Positions 26,118 to 34,676 of a stretch of 64,000 nucleotides of DNA are shown here, one piece after another; position 1 is the stretch's first letter, and each line of letters begins with the position of its first letter. The notes below the pieces were generated by a model that saw nothing but the letters and a program-made list of their open reading frames with translations, was not told the origin of the DNA and searched no databases. Source of the DNA: Pedobacter sp. Leaf194 (GTDB lineage Bacteria > Bacteroidota > Bacteroidia > Sphingobacteriales > Sphingobacteriaceae); NCBI RefSeq assembly GCF_001423945.1, contig NZ_LMPU01000008.1, positions 496,001 to 560,000 on the forward strand. The letters are read 5' to 3'. Both the position numbers and the translations under genes were made by a program.

Positions 26118-26141
26118 GATTTAAGTTCTTTAGATATTTCA

Positions 26142-26178
26142 AACGCCTTCCCGATTTTACGGGAAGGCGTTTTTTTTT
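26142..26178 (+). terminator. Terminator of secDF
   Basis: Perfect 12-bp stem AACGCCTTCCCG / CGGGAAGGCGTT with a 6-base loop and a run of nine T, 25 bases past the stop codon. Confidence 0.95.
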
Positions 26179-26507
26179 GCTCGTGATGCGAGGTAAAAAG
26201 CGGATGGTTTTTGAGGGGCGTTGTTTGGCTAAAGATATGGGCAATACTTTACCCATATTTTTTAATCACTTTCCAATTCTTTACCCAGCGGGTAAATGTG
26301 ACAGTTACTGCCATCAATCATCCATCGAAAAATGTCACTAAGACTCGAATATGGGCAGCCAATCCGCAAACGGGAAAGCTTGAAAAAATCCTTTGGTCAT
26401 GTAAAAGTTATAATAACGTACCTGTAGACCTACTAAGGTTTTAGCCGTCGTTTTTAAACCTTTTGGCTATCTTTTTGTTAGATTAATATCAGATAAACCA
26501 ATAAAAA
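26179..26507. other. Intergenic region secDF / ndh
   Basis: About 330 bases. Only a 77-codon frame (26211-26444) with no recognisable family or start context is present. There are local repeats of ACCCATATT/ATATGGGCA type, which could pair. No exact TAnnTTTG promoter box was found before ndh. I see no supported feature. Confidence 0.4.
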
Positions 26508-27833
26508 ATGGATTTACAACTTCCTAAAAGCGAATACCCAAGAGTAGTTATAGTTGGCGGCGGATTTGGCGGGATTGAGTTAGCTAAACGATTGAAAAAC
26601 AAGCCTTTTCAGGTGGTAATGTTAGATAAACATAACTACCATACCTTTCAGCCATTACTTTACCAGGTAGCCACTGGCGGTTTAGAAGCCGATTCAATTG
26701 CTTTCCCGCTGCGCAAAATTTTTAAAGGACAGGATAATTTAGTTTTCAGGGTTACCAAAGTCACTGAAGTAAATGCTGCAGAAAATTGTCTGATTACTGA
26801 TATTGGCAAGGTGAGTTACGATTACTTGGTAATAGCGACCGGTTCAACCAGTAACTTTTTTGGGAATAAGGAGATTGAGGCGAATTCTATGCCAATGAAA
26901 TCAATTCCCGAAGCTTTGGATTTGAGAAGTCTAATTCTGCAGAATTTTGAAAAATCACTTATTGAAAAGGACCCCGATAAAAAAAATGCCCTGTTGAACT
27001 TTGTAGTAGTTGGTGGTGGCCCAACCGGGGTAGAAACTGCCGGAGCGATTTCTGAGCTCAAGAAACACGTTATACCGAACGATTATCCCGAAATGGATTT
27101 AAGCAAGGTAAACATATATTTAATCGAAAATTCTCCGGAACTTTTAGGCCCGATGTCTCCTCAGGCACAGCAAAAATCTAAAGAGTTTTTACTTAAGATG
27201 GGTGTTCAGGTCATGAATGAAACAAGAGTTCTCGGTTATGACGGCCTTACCCTATCACTGCAAGATAAGGCGCCAATTTTGAGCTCGACCGTGATTTGGA
27301 GTGCCGGTGTAAAAGGAGAAGTGTTAGCGGGCTTAGATAAAGCGGAGGTTGTGCGTGGTGGAAGGTTAAAAACCGACACGCAGAATTTAGTGGCTGGTTA
27401 CCAAAACATATATGCAATTGGCGATGTTGCGGCAATAATTAATGAAGAAACGCCAAACGGACATCCCGGAGTGGCTCCTGCGGCTATCCAGCAAGGACAT
27501 CATTTAGCCAAAAACCTAATCAACATTGTAAAAAATAAACCATTAGAGAAATTTAAGTATTTCGATAAAGGTTCTATGGCGACCGTTGGCAGAAACAAAG
27601 CAGTTGTAGATATCGGCAAAATCCATTTTCAGGGAATTTTTGCCTGGTTTACCTGGATGTTTGTACACTTAATGACCTTGGTTGGTTTCCGTAATAAGAT
27701 TATCGTGTTCATTAACTGGCTTTGGAGCTACTTTAGCTACGATAGAGGAACGCGTTTAATCATAAGAACATTTGCAAAAGACAGAAGCGTTGATTACCGT
27801 GCAGAAGTGCCAAGCGTGAAGGAAGTTCATTAG
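26508..27833 (+). CDS. ndh: Type II NADH dehydrogenase (NDH-2)
   Basis: 441 residues. The FAD-binding motif VIVGGGFGGIELAKRL is at the N-terminus, HNYHTFQPLLYQVATGGLE follows (typical of NDH-2), and the NADH-binding motif VVVGGGPTGVETAGAISEL comes near residue 165. The C-terminal amphipathic and hydrophobic segment (FAWFTWMFVHLMTLVGFRNKI) anchors it to the inner face of the membrane. It passes electrons from NADH to menaquinone without pumping protons. It is followed directly by a heptamer repeat. Confidence 0.92.
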   Translation: MDLQLPKSEYPRVVIVGGGFGGIELAKRLKNKPFQVVMLDKHNYHTFQPLLYQVATGGLEADSIAFPLRKIFKGQDNLVFRVTKVTEVNAAENCLITDIGKVSYDYLVIATGSTSNFFGNKEIEANSMPMKSIPEALDLRSLILQNFEKSLIEKDPDKKNALLNFVVVGGGPTGVETAGAISELKKHVIPNDYPEMDLSKVNIYLIENSPELLGPMSPQAQQKSKEFLLKMGVQVMNETRVLGYDGLTLSLQDKAPILSSTVIWSAGVKGEVLAGLDKAEVVRGGRLKTDTQNLVAGYQNIYAIGDVAAIINEETPNGHPGVAPAAIQQGHHLAKNLINIVKNKPLEKFKYFDKGSMATVGRNKAVVDIGKIHFQGIFAWFTWMFVHLMTLVGFRNKIIVFINWLWSYFSYDRGTRLIIRTFAKDRSVDYRAEVPSVKEVH

Positions 27834-27873
27834 TCGTTGTTCGTTGTTCGTTGTTCGTTGTTCGTTGTTCGTT
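27834..27873 (+). repeat. Heptanucleotide tandem repeat (TCGTTGT)5.7
   Basis: Five perfect copies of TCGTTGT plus a partial sixth start immediately after the ndh stop codon, between ndh and the HMG-CoA lyase gene. There is no dyad, so it does not look like a terminator. Confidence 0.97.
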
Positions 27874-27963
27874 AAGGGAAAGTTCGAGCTGAGCAAATGT
27901 TTTGGACGTCCCGCTTTCTTTTGCAAAAAACTTTACGCAATTTCGGCTAACTAACCAGAAATC

Positions 27964-28824
27964 ATGAGCCTAAAAAAATTTAAATTAGTAGAATGTCCGC
28001 GTGATGCCATGCAAGGTTTACATGATTTCATTCCAACTGAATTGAAAGCGGAATACTTGAATTTATTACTGCAAGTTGGTTTTGACACACTTGATTTTGG
28101 AAGTTTTGTTTCACCGAAAGCGATTCCGCAGATGGCAGATACAGTGGAAGTATTAAACAAATTAAATTTAAGCAATACGTCTACTAAACTCCTCGCAATC
28201 GTGGCAAATTTGCGGGGTGTAGAAGATGCGGTTAAGCACGAACAAATCAGTTATCTGGGTTTCCCTTTTTCCATATCAGAAACCTTTCAGCAGCGCAACA
28301 CCAATTCGAGCATAGCACAATCTTTAAACACGGTTGAAGACATGTTATCACATTGTGCCAAAAACAATAAAACTGCTGTTATTTACCTTTCAATGGGCTT
28401 CGGAAACCCATATGGCGATGAATGGAATTATGAAATTGTAGAGCAATGGGCCGATATCCTGGTACAAAAAGGTGTTAGTATACTTTCTCTTGCTGATACA
28501 GTAGGCGTTTCGACACCCGAGACAATCGCCAACATCTTGCCAAAGCTGATTACAAAATTCAGCCAAACCGAAATCGGTGTTCATTTGCACTCCACCCCTG
28601 ACCAGCGCTCGGAGAAAATCGAAGCGTTATATCTTGCCGGGGTTACGCGGATAGACTTTGCATTGAAAGGCTTTGGCGGATGCCCGATGGCTGCAGATGA
28701 TTTAACAGGAAATATTGCTACCGAAGACGTTATTAGCTATCTAAACTCCAAAGGCGCCGCACTTAATCTTAATATGGAGAAGTGGGATGAAGCGATGCAT
28801 TTATCGGGTAAGATATTCGGATAA
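27964..28824 (+). CDS. Hydroxymethylglutaryl-CoA lyase-like enzyme
   Basis: 286-residue TIM-barrel enzyme of the HMGL family. Catalytic landmarks: VECPRDAMQGLHDF (family form PRDGLQ; the Arg, Asp and Gln are kept), VHLHSTPDQ (metal His pair) and the signature FGGCPMADD with the active-site cysteine. HMG-CoA lyase splits HMG-CoA into acetyl-CoA and acetoacetate at the end of leucine breakdown. The altered DAMQ instead of DGLQ leaves room for a related substrate. Confidence 0.87.
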   Translation: MSLKKFKLVECPRDAMQGLHDFIPTELKAEYLNLLLQVGFDTLDFGSFVSPKAIPQMADTVEVLNKLNLSNTSTKLLAIVANLRGVEDAVKHEQISYLGFPFSISETFQQRNTNSSIAQSLNTVEDMLSHCAKNNKTAVIYLSMGFGNPYGDEWNYEIVEQWADILVQKGVSILSLADTVGVSTPETIANILPKLITKFSQTEIGVHLHSTPDQRSEKIEALYLAGVTRIDFALKGFGGCPMAADDLTGNIATEDVISYLNSKGAALNLNMEKWDEAMHLSGKIFG

Positions 28825-29075
28825 ATAAATTATCGAACTTTTAAATTGGGGTACGAATTGATTTGCAGGTTTTAGGATATTTTTTAACAGCCATCACTGA
28901 CTTCCTGCCTGCCTGCGATTGTATAGTGCTTTTTATTGATGCACTCCTCGCCAATGACGAGGAGACTTAATTTCTTGCGGCAGAATTTTAACGCTCAAAT
29001 TTACATGTGTAAACTTGAGGTAAACCTAGACTGCATGAATATTGCTTCGTGCCTGGCAATGACTTTAAAATCAGA
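28825..29075. other. Intergenic region with hairpins and REP-like arm
   Basis: Contains the hairpin CTCCTCG-N7-CGAGGAG (28944-28964) and, at 29041-29062, a reverse copy of the arm of the REP-like repeat at 22691. No gene was recognised. It separates the convergent HMG-CoA lyase and GNAT genes. Confidence 0.6.
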
Positions 29076-29498
29076 TTAAACCTTTTTAACCATTTTAAAA
29101 TGCTGAATTCCTGCTTCTTCAAATTGCTCACCTTCGGCTACGAAACCAAATTTGGCGTATAAACTCATGGCATCGAGCTGAGAATTCAAATAGATATAAT
29201 GTGCATCTTCAGGTAAATCGGAAAGTGCTTCTGCAATTAAAGCACGGCCAACACCCTGGCCTCTAAACTCTTTAAGCACGGCAAATCGTTCAAGCTTGTA
29301 GCCTAAATCCGTTTTACGCCACCTGCACGCACCACATGGTTGTCCGTTTTGCTTAGCCAAAAAATGCACCGATTCATCTTCATGTTCCCACTCCAATTCC
29401 GGTGGACAATTTTGTTCATCAACAAATACAATTTTACGTATAGCAAATACCTTATCTAAATCTTCAGGATGGTTAACTTTTTGAACTAGCAAACTCAT
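29076..29498 (-). CDS. GNAT family N-acetyltransferase
   Basis: 140 residues. The acetyl-CoA-binding motif A is visible as RFAVLKEFRGQGVGRALIAEAL, followed by HYIYLNSQLDAMSLYAKFGFVAEGEQFEEAGIQHFKM, typical of the ElaA/YjcF-type subgroup. The substrate is unknown. Its ATG overlaps the stop of the upstream iron-permease-like gene by four bases (ATGA), so the two are translationally coupled. Confidence 0.9.
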   Translation of the reverse strand: MSLLVQKVNHPEDLDKVFAIRKIVFVDEQNCPPELEWEHEDESVHFLAKQNGQPCGACRWRKTDLGYKLERFAVLKEFRGQGVGRALIAEALSDLPEDAHYIYLNSQLDAMSLYAKFGFVAEGEQFEEAGIQHFKMVKKV

Positions 29499-29980
29499 TG
29501 TTTATGGCTTTTAAAATGTTTATTATTTTTCAACTTTATCTCATTCAGTTCTTTCGCAACATCTATCGAATGCGAACAATGAATATCGGCCTCTTTTTTT
29601 GCAAGAGTAGCAATTGTAACGTAAAATTTATGCAACTGATCTAACTCTCTTTCACTTAAATCTTCAATATCAACCATACGGTTGCTTGCACCCTGTTGCG
29701 CCGCAATTAATTCGTTCAGTTTCAATTGTATGGCCTTACCATCTTTATTTTGTGCTTTTTGAATCAGAAACACCATTAAAAAAGTTATAATTGTTGTTCC
29801 CGTATTAATGACCAACTGCCAGGTTTCAGAATAGTGGAAAACAGGCCCGGTAACGGCCCAGATAATTACAATTGCTGTGGCAGAAATAAAGGCAACAGAA
29901 CTGCCTGTAAACTTTGTTGCAGCATTGGCAAACTTCTCAAAAAAATTGTTTTTTTTGGAATCAGTACTCGATTTTGTCAT
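29495..29980 (-). CDS. Low-affinity iron permease family protein
   Basis: 161 residues from the ATG at 29980. Two membrane helices (SSVAFISATAIVIIWAV and LVINTGTTIITFLMVFLIQ) followed by KAQNKDGKAIQLKLNELI match the bacterial low-affinity iron permease (Fet4-like) domain. The rest is a soluble helical tail with a CSHS segment. An upstream in-frame start at 30007 would add nine residues. Iron transport is a family label, not proven for such short members. Confidence 0.85.
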   Translation of the reverse strand: MTKSSTDSKKNNFFEKFANAATKFTGSSVAFISATAIVIIWAVTGPVFHYSETWQLVINTGTTIITFLMVFLIQKAQNKDGKAIQLKLNELIAAQQGASNRMVDIEDLSERELDQLHKFYVTIATLAKKEADIHCSHSIDVAKELNEIKLKNNKHFKSHKQ

Positions 29981-30111
29981 CACATTTCGTTTGCTTAAAT
30001 ATAGCATTAAACAAACGAAAGCGCCATAAGTTTTACAACCTATAGCGCTTTAAATTTATTCTCAACATAATCGTTTTCTGATGCCTAATCGCAACCTAAA
30101 ACGGATTGTAT

Positions 30112-31191
30112 TTACAGTTTTTCGTTAGCGTTAATGCAATTTAAATCTTCGAAAGCTGTTGTTAAGCGCTTAACGAAAGTCTCCTCGCCTTTACGTAACC
30201 AAACACGTGGGTCGTAATATTTCTTATTAGGTTTATCTTCGCCATCCGGGTTACCAATCTGGCCCTGAAGGAAGGCTTCATTCTTTTTGTAATATTCCAA
30301 AATACCTTCCCAAAATGCCCATTGCATGTCGGTATCGATATTCATCTTAATAGCACCGTAAGAAATTGCTTCTCTTATTTCCTCCTGAGATGAACCTGAG
30401 CCCCCGTGAAAAACGAAATTGATTGGTTTCTCGGCAGTTAAATTAAATTTCTCTTTAACAAAATCCTGAGAATTTTTCAAAATTACCGGTTGCAATTTCA
30501 CATTACCTGGCTTGTATACACCATGTACATTACCAAATGCAGCCGCAACCGTAAAACGTGGAGAAACTTTACTCAGTTCTTCATAAGCATAAGCAACTTC
30601 ACTTGGCTGGGTATATAATTTAGAGCTATCCACATCGCTGTTATCCACGCCATCTTCCTCACCACCTGTAACACCAAGCTCAATTTCAATAGTCATGTTC
30701 ATTTTTGCCATGCGGGCAAAATATTTAGCAGAAATTTCCATGTTTTCCTCAATAGGCTCCTCTGAAAGGTCGAGCATGTGTGATGAAAATAACGGTTTTC
30801 CGGTTTCAGCAAAGAATTTTTCACCGTGGTCTAAAAGGCCATCAATCCAAGGCAACAATTTTTTAGCGGCGTGGTCGGTATGTAAAACCACGGCAACACC
30901 ATAATGTTCTGCCAATAAATGCACATGTTTAGCCGCCGATACAGCACCTAAAATGCACGCCTGTAATTTCTCATTATCCAAAGATTTACCCGCATAAAAT
31001 TGCGCACCTCCATTAGATAACTGAATCATAACTGGCGAATTCACTGCCTTGGCAGTTTCCAATACCGCATTAACCGTATTTGTACCGGTTACGTTCACAG
31101 CTGGTAATGCAAACTGATGTTTTTTAGCCTGCTCAAACAATTCTTGAACGGCATCTCCGTAAATTACGCCTTTGTAGCCTTTTAAACTCAT
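30112..31191 (-). CDS. fbaA: Class II fructose-bisphosphate aldolase
   Basis: 359 residues, class II (zinc) type A by length. VVLHTDHAAKK carries the catalytic Asp and a zinc His, ELGVTGGEEDGVDNS is the type A loop, and VFHGGSGSS binds phosphate. It cleaves fructose 1,6-bisphosphate in glycolysis or makes it in gluconeogenesis. It is divergent from accD, with a ~310-base shared upstream region containing a tandem repeat. Confidence 0.96.
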   Translation of the reverse strand: MSLKGYKGVIYGDAVQELFEQAKKHQFALPAVNVTGTNTVNAVLETAKAVNSPVMIQLSNGGAQFYAGKSLDNEKLQACILGAVSAAKHVHLLAEHYGVAVVLHTDHAAKKLLPWIDGLLDHGEKFFAETGKPLFSSHMLDLSEEPIEENMEISAKYFARMAKMNMTIEIELGVTGGEEDGVDNSDVDSSKLYTQPSEVAYAYEELSKVSPRFTVAAAFGNVHGVYKPGNVKLQPVILKNSQDFVKEKFNLTAEKPINFVFHGGSGSSQEEIREAISYGAIKMNIDTDMQWAFWEGILEYYKKNEAFLQGQIGNPDGEDKPNKKYYDPRVWLRKGEETFVKRLTTAFEDLNCINANEKL

Positions 31192-31503
31192 CTCTTGTTA
31201 ATTTTATTAAGTCCGAAGTTATAAAAAAAAATAACATTTTAAGCTTTTGTAACAACAGAATTATTTGCCTAACAACCAAATAAGGCCTGTTTAGTGTAAA
31301 AAAGACATTATGCTTAGTGTAAGAAAGACACATTATCAAAAAATCGAAATTTGCATTATCACTTTTTAAACGCTGCAGACCAATAAAGCCACTTAGGCAA
31401 TTGAAACCTGAGATTTGACTATTCTTGGTAATTTGAGCCTTTGTAATTGATGAAGTTGATTATATTTTTCGTTTCTTTGCAATCCAATTCTTTAAAAAAT
31501 TAT
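31192..31503. promoter_or_regulatory. Divergent fbaA / accD control region
   Basis: 312 bases between divergent starts. TAACTTCG, one mismatch from TAnnTTTG, lies just upstream of fbaA on the minus strand, and TTTCTTTG, also one mismatch, lies ~25 bases before the accD ATG at 31504. A 17-base element is repeated directly at 31291 and 31314. No coding frame is convincing. Confidence 0.5.
31291..31330. repeat. Tandem 17-base direct repeat
   Basis: TTAGTGTAAAAAAGACA (31291-31307) and TTAGTGTAAGAAAGACA (31314-31330) differ at one base and are offset by 23 bp, about two helical turns. This spacing fits side-by-side binding of a regulator between fbaA and accD. Confidence 0.8.
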
Positions 31504-32349
31504 ATGGCTTGGTTTAAGAGAGAAAATAAAGGTATCATTACCACAACAGAAGAGAAGAAAGAGGCACCGGATGGCGTGTGGAATAAATGTCCTAACTGTA
31601 AAAAACCACTACATCAAACAGAATTACAGGAAAACAAATACGTTTGCCACTACTGCGATTACCATTTGAGGGTTGGTTCTAAAGAATATTTCGAAGTTTT
31701 ATTTGACAACAATGAATTTAAAGAGCTGTTCGCCAACCTAACATCAGGCGACCCTTTAAATTTTAATGATAACAAACCCTACACCGAAAGAATTATTGAA
31801 AGCCAGGCTAAAACCGGCTTAAAAGATGCCATTCGTGCCGGTGTGGGTAAAATGGAAGGCCAGGAGTTGGTAATTGCCTGTATGGATTTTGCCTTTATCG
31901 GTGGCTCCATGGGCTCGGTTGTTGGGGAGAAAATTGCCCGCTCAATCGATTACAGCATTAAACACAAAATTCCGTTTTTAATGATTTCTAAAAGTGGCGG
32001 TGCACGGATGATGGAGGCTGCATTTTCACTAATGCAAATGGCTAAAACATCGGCAAAGCTTGCTTTATTAAGCCAGGCAAAAATACCTTATATCTCTTTG
32101 CTTACCGACCCTACAACAGGCGGAGTTACCGCATCTTACGCGATGTTAGGCGATATAAACATTGCCGAACCAGGCGCTTTGATCGGCTTTGCAGGCCCGA
32201 GAGTAATCAAAGAAACCATTAAAAAAGATTTACCTAAAGGCTTCCAAACTTCAGAGTTTGTTTTAGAACACGGCTTTCTTGATTTCATTGTAGATAGAAG
32301 AGCAATGAAAGCAAAATTGGGTGCCTTTTTAAAAATGATGAATAACTAA
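31504..32349 (+). CDS. accD: Acetyl-CoA carboxylase carboxyltransferase subunit beta
   Basis: 281 residues from the ATG at 31504. The N-terminal zinc ribbon (CPNCKKPL...CHYCDYH) and the crotonase-like carboxyltransferase core ([38 protein letters not shown]) are those of AccD. With AccA it transfers carboxyl from biotin to acetyl-CoA in fatty acid synthesis; accA is not in this window. A frame from 31447 would add 19 residues and overlap the promoter, so the later start, which gives the usual MAWFKRE beginning, is preferred. Confidence 0.95.
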   Translation: MAWFKRENKGIITTTEEKKEAPDGVWNKCPNCKKPLHQTELQENKYVCHYCDYHLRVGSKEYFEVLFDNNEFKELFANLTSGDPLNFNDNKPYTERIIESQAKTGLKDAIRAGVGKMEGQELVIACMDFAFIGGSMGSVVGEKIARSIDYSIKHKIPFLMISKSGGARMMEAAFSLMQMAKTSAKLALLSQAKIPYISLLTDPTTGGVTASYAMLGDINIAEPGALIGFAGPRVIKETIKKDLPKGFQTSEFVLEHGFLDFIVDRRAMKAKLGAFLKMMNN

Positions 32350-32506
32350 CTTGGTTTATTTGTCATTGGTTCAATAGTTCAATAGTTATTGGTTTATTGG
32401 TTCAATAGTCATTAGTTCATTAGTACAATTGCCTGATTAATTGGTCAATAAGTTATTAGTCACTCGTTTATTGAGCAAATTGGCTAATCAATTTAAAAAT
32501 AATATT
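32350..32506. repeat. Octamer-type repeat tract after accD
   Basis: Degenerate period-8 units (TGGTTCAA, TAGTTCAA, TAGTTATT, TAGTCATT) of the same family and orientation as the array after thyA begin right after the accD stop and fade by ~32470. No gene. Confidence 0.75.
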
Positions 32507-32551
32507 AAAAGCAGGGCTTGAATAACTTGGGTTATTTCAGTCCTGCTTTTT
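32507..32551 (+). terminator. Probable accD terminator
   Basis: AAAAGCAGG (32507-32515) pairs with CCTGCTTTT (32542-32550); the stem can extend to ~20 bp with three mismatches, and is followed by TTTT at its 3' arm. A second hairpin, ACCGATT/AATCGGT, lies at 32561-32580. The remaining bases up to the next gene (32817) hold nothing recognisable. Confidence 0.65.
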
Positions 32552-32816
32552 GCTTGTAGTACCGATTAGAAAAAATCGGTAGCTACCCGCGGCAATCAGG
32601 TTTAGATTACGCGGTTCAGCAATTCGTGGTTGTGGCAGCCTAACCCAATTGCCGCCCGCCGCTAACGTTGCAAAATAAATTCCTTGTTATTTTCCATAAG
32701 AACGATTAATAGCGTTTCCACAGGTGTTGAATACCGCTAATCTGCAACATTTCCATTAACATCGCCACTCCCACCCCGTTATTGCTTAAATTAGCCTATC
32801 AAATAAGCAAACTGAA

Positions 32817-34364
32817 ATGAATAAAAAACTACTATTTCCAACTTTACTTCTATTTACATCCTCTTTTGTTTTCGCTCAAGACAGAAAAGTGATAGACAAC
32901 ATTGTTAAAGAAGTGAATGAAAATTCGCAACTTGAGAAACTCGCTCATGAACTTTTGGATGTTGTCGGACCGCGTTTGGTGGGTTCGCCACAAATGAAAC
33001 AGGCAAATGATTGGGCAGTGAAAAAATATGCTGATTGGGGCATATCTGCAAAGAATGAGAAATGGGGCGAATGGCGTGGCTGGGAACGTGGCGTTACTCA
33101 CATCGATTTGATTAGTCCAAGGTTAAGAACTTTGGAGGGCACACAGCTGGCGTGGAGTCCTTCTACCAATGGAAAAGCCATTAATGCCGAGGCAATAGTT
33201 TTACCAGCGATAACCGATTCTGTTGCTTTCCAAAAATGGCTGCCAACTGTAAAAGGCAAATTGGTACTCATTTCCATGAACCAAATTTCTGGCAGGCCAG
33301 AAAAGAACTGGGAGGAATTTGCAACTAAAGATTTATTTGAAAAATTCAAAAAAGAAAAGGCAGATGCAGCAAGGGCCTGGGCCGCCGGTATGGCTAAAAC
33401 TGGCTTAAACGCAAAAAATTTAGCGTTGGCCATTGAGAATGCTGGCGCAGCCGGAATTATAATTAACAACTGGTCGCAAGGCTTTGGTGTTGATAAAGTT
33501 TTCGGGGCAAATACTACAAGAATTCCAACAGTAGATCTGTCTGTTGAGGATTACGGTTTAGTTTACCGCCTGGCAACGAATGGAAATAAACCTATGTTAA
33601 AAATCGAGTCAGAATCTAAAGAACTAGGCGTAGTACCAACTTTTAATACCATTGCTGAAATTAAAGGCAAGCAAAAGCCAAAAGAATACGTAATGCTTTC
33701 AGCCCACTTTGATTCGTGGGATGCAGCAAGTGGGGCAACGGATAATGGTTCGGGCACAATCCTAATGATGGAAGCGATGCGTATTTTGAAGAAATTTTAT
33801 CCTAACCCTAAACGTACAATTTTAGTTGGGCACTGGGGAAGTGAAGAACAAGGACTGAACGGTTCAAGGGCTTTTGTAGAAGATCATCCTGAAATTGTTA
33901 GCAACCTGCAAGCGCTGTTTAACCAGGATAATGGTACGGGTAGAGTGGTTAACATCGGCGGACAAGGTTTTGCAAAATCAAAGGACTACATAACCCGTTG
34001 GTTATCGGCGGTGCCGGATACAATTAAAAACCAGATTAAAACAAGCTTCCCTGGAATGCCAGGTGCAGGCGGTTCTGACTTTGCATCTTTTGTGGCTGCC
34101 GGAGCGCTCGGTTACTCATTAGGCGCAACAAGCTGGGACTACGGAACATATACCTGGCACACAAATCGCGACAGTTACGATAAATTAGTTTTCGACGAAA
34201 TTCGGAGCAACGTGATTCTAACTGCGATTATGGTTTATATGGCTTGCGAAGACGCTGAAAAAACATCGACTGAAAAAGCAACAGATTTGCCGGTAAACGA
34301 ACGCACAGGAAAGCAGGTTGCCTGGCCAGAAGCTAAAAAAGCGACACGAAAAGGCGGCTTATAA
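32817..34364 (+). CDS. Exported M28 family carboxypeptidase-like peptidase with PA domain
   Basis: 515 residues with signal peptide (KLLFPTLLLFTSSFVFAQ). A protease-associated insert (~130-260, AGAAGIIINNWSQGFG) precedes the M28 core, whose zinc motifs are LSAHFDSWD (His, Asp), GATDNGSG (bridging Asp), HWGSEEQGL (Glu pair), QDNGTG and TWHTNRD (last His). The layout is that of carboxypeptidase Q/plasma glutamate carboxypeptidase. It probably digests peptides in the periplasm. Monocistronic, with its own terminator. Confidence 0.92.
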   Translation: MNKKLLFPTLLLFTSSFVFAQDRKVIDNIVKEVNENSQLEKLAHELLDVVGPRLVGSPQMKQANDWAVKKYADWGISAKNEKWGEWRGWERGVTHIDLISPRLRTLEGTQLAWSPSTNGKAINAEAIVLPAITDSVAFQKWLPTVKGKLVLISMNQISGRPEKNWEEFATKDLFEKFKKEKADAARAWAAGMAKTGLNAKNLALAIENAGAAGIIINNWSQGFGVDKVFGANTTRIPTVDLSVEDYGLVYRLATNGNKPMLKIESESKELGVVPTFNTIAEIKGKQKPKEYVMLSAHFDSWDAASGATDNGSGTILMMEAMRILKKFYPNPKRTILVGHWGSEEQGLNGSRAFVEDHPEIVSNLQALFNQDNGTGRVVNIGGQGFAKSKDYITRWLSAVPDTIKNQIKTSFPGMPGAGGSDFASFVAAGALGYSLGATSWDYGTYTWHTNRDSYDKLVFDEIRSNVILTAIMVYMACEDAEKTSTEKATDLPVNERTGKQVAWPEAKKATRKGGL

Positions 34365-34380
34365 CCAAATTATAGATGAG

Positions 34381-34409
34381 AAGAGCATTCAGAAATGGAT
34401 GCTCTTTTT
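34381..34409 (+). terminator. Terminator of the M28 carboxypeptidase gene
   Basis: AAGAGCATTC / GGATGCTCTT, a 10-bp stem with one wobble and a 6-base loop, then TTTTT, 16 bases past the stop codon. Confidence 0.88.
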
Positions 34410-34676
34410 GTGAAATGGTGCTTGGTTATTTCTATTGTCCTTGAAGAATAAACCCGATAAAGTGTAAATATTTTTTTGTCGTTCTAACGCAAAAGAACAC
34501 TCAGTTGTTCACATCGTAGTAGCGAATTTTTGTAAGCCGACAGAAGTTAAAAAAAATTGCAACGATAGCGGGACTTTCGAGGCCTAAGAATTACTGCAAT
34601 TGCTTTCCAAATAATTAACTAAATACATGTCTACACCCTAATAAAAAATTAGTGTCTGCAATGAAGGGAAGGAATT
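34410..34676. other. Intergenic region with dispersed element, copy B
   Basis: Between the convergent peptidase and cydB genes. It holds copy B of the dispersed repeat: TAGCGGGAC at 34566-34574 and the 23-base conserved block at 34592-34614. A small AT hairpin (CTAAT...ATTAG) lies near 34640-34655. No gene was recognised. Confidence 0.65.

Noticed and set aside
26211..26444. 77-codon frame after the secDF terminator
   Set aside because: No family resemblance, no good start context, mixed composition.
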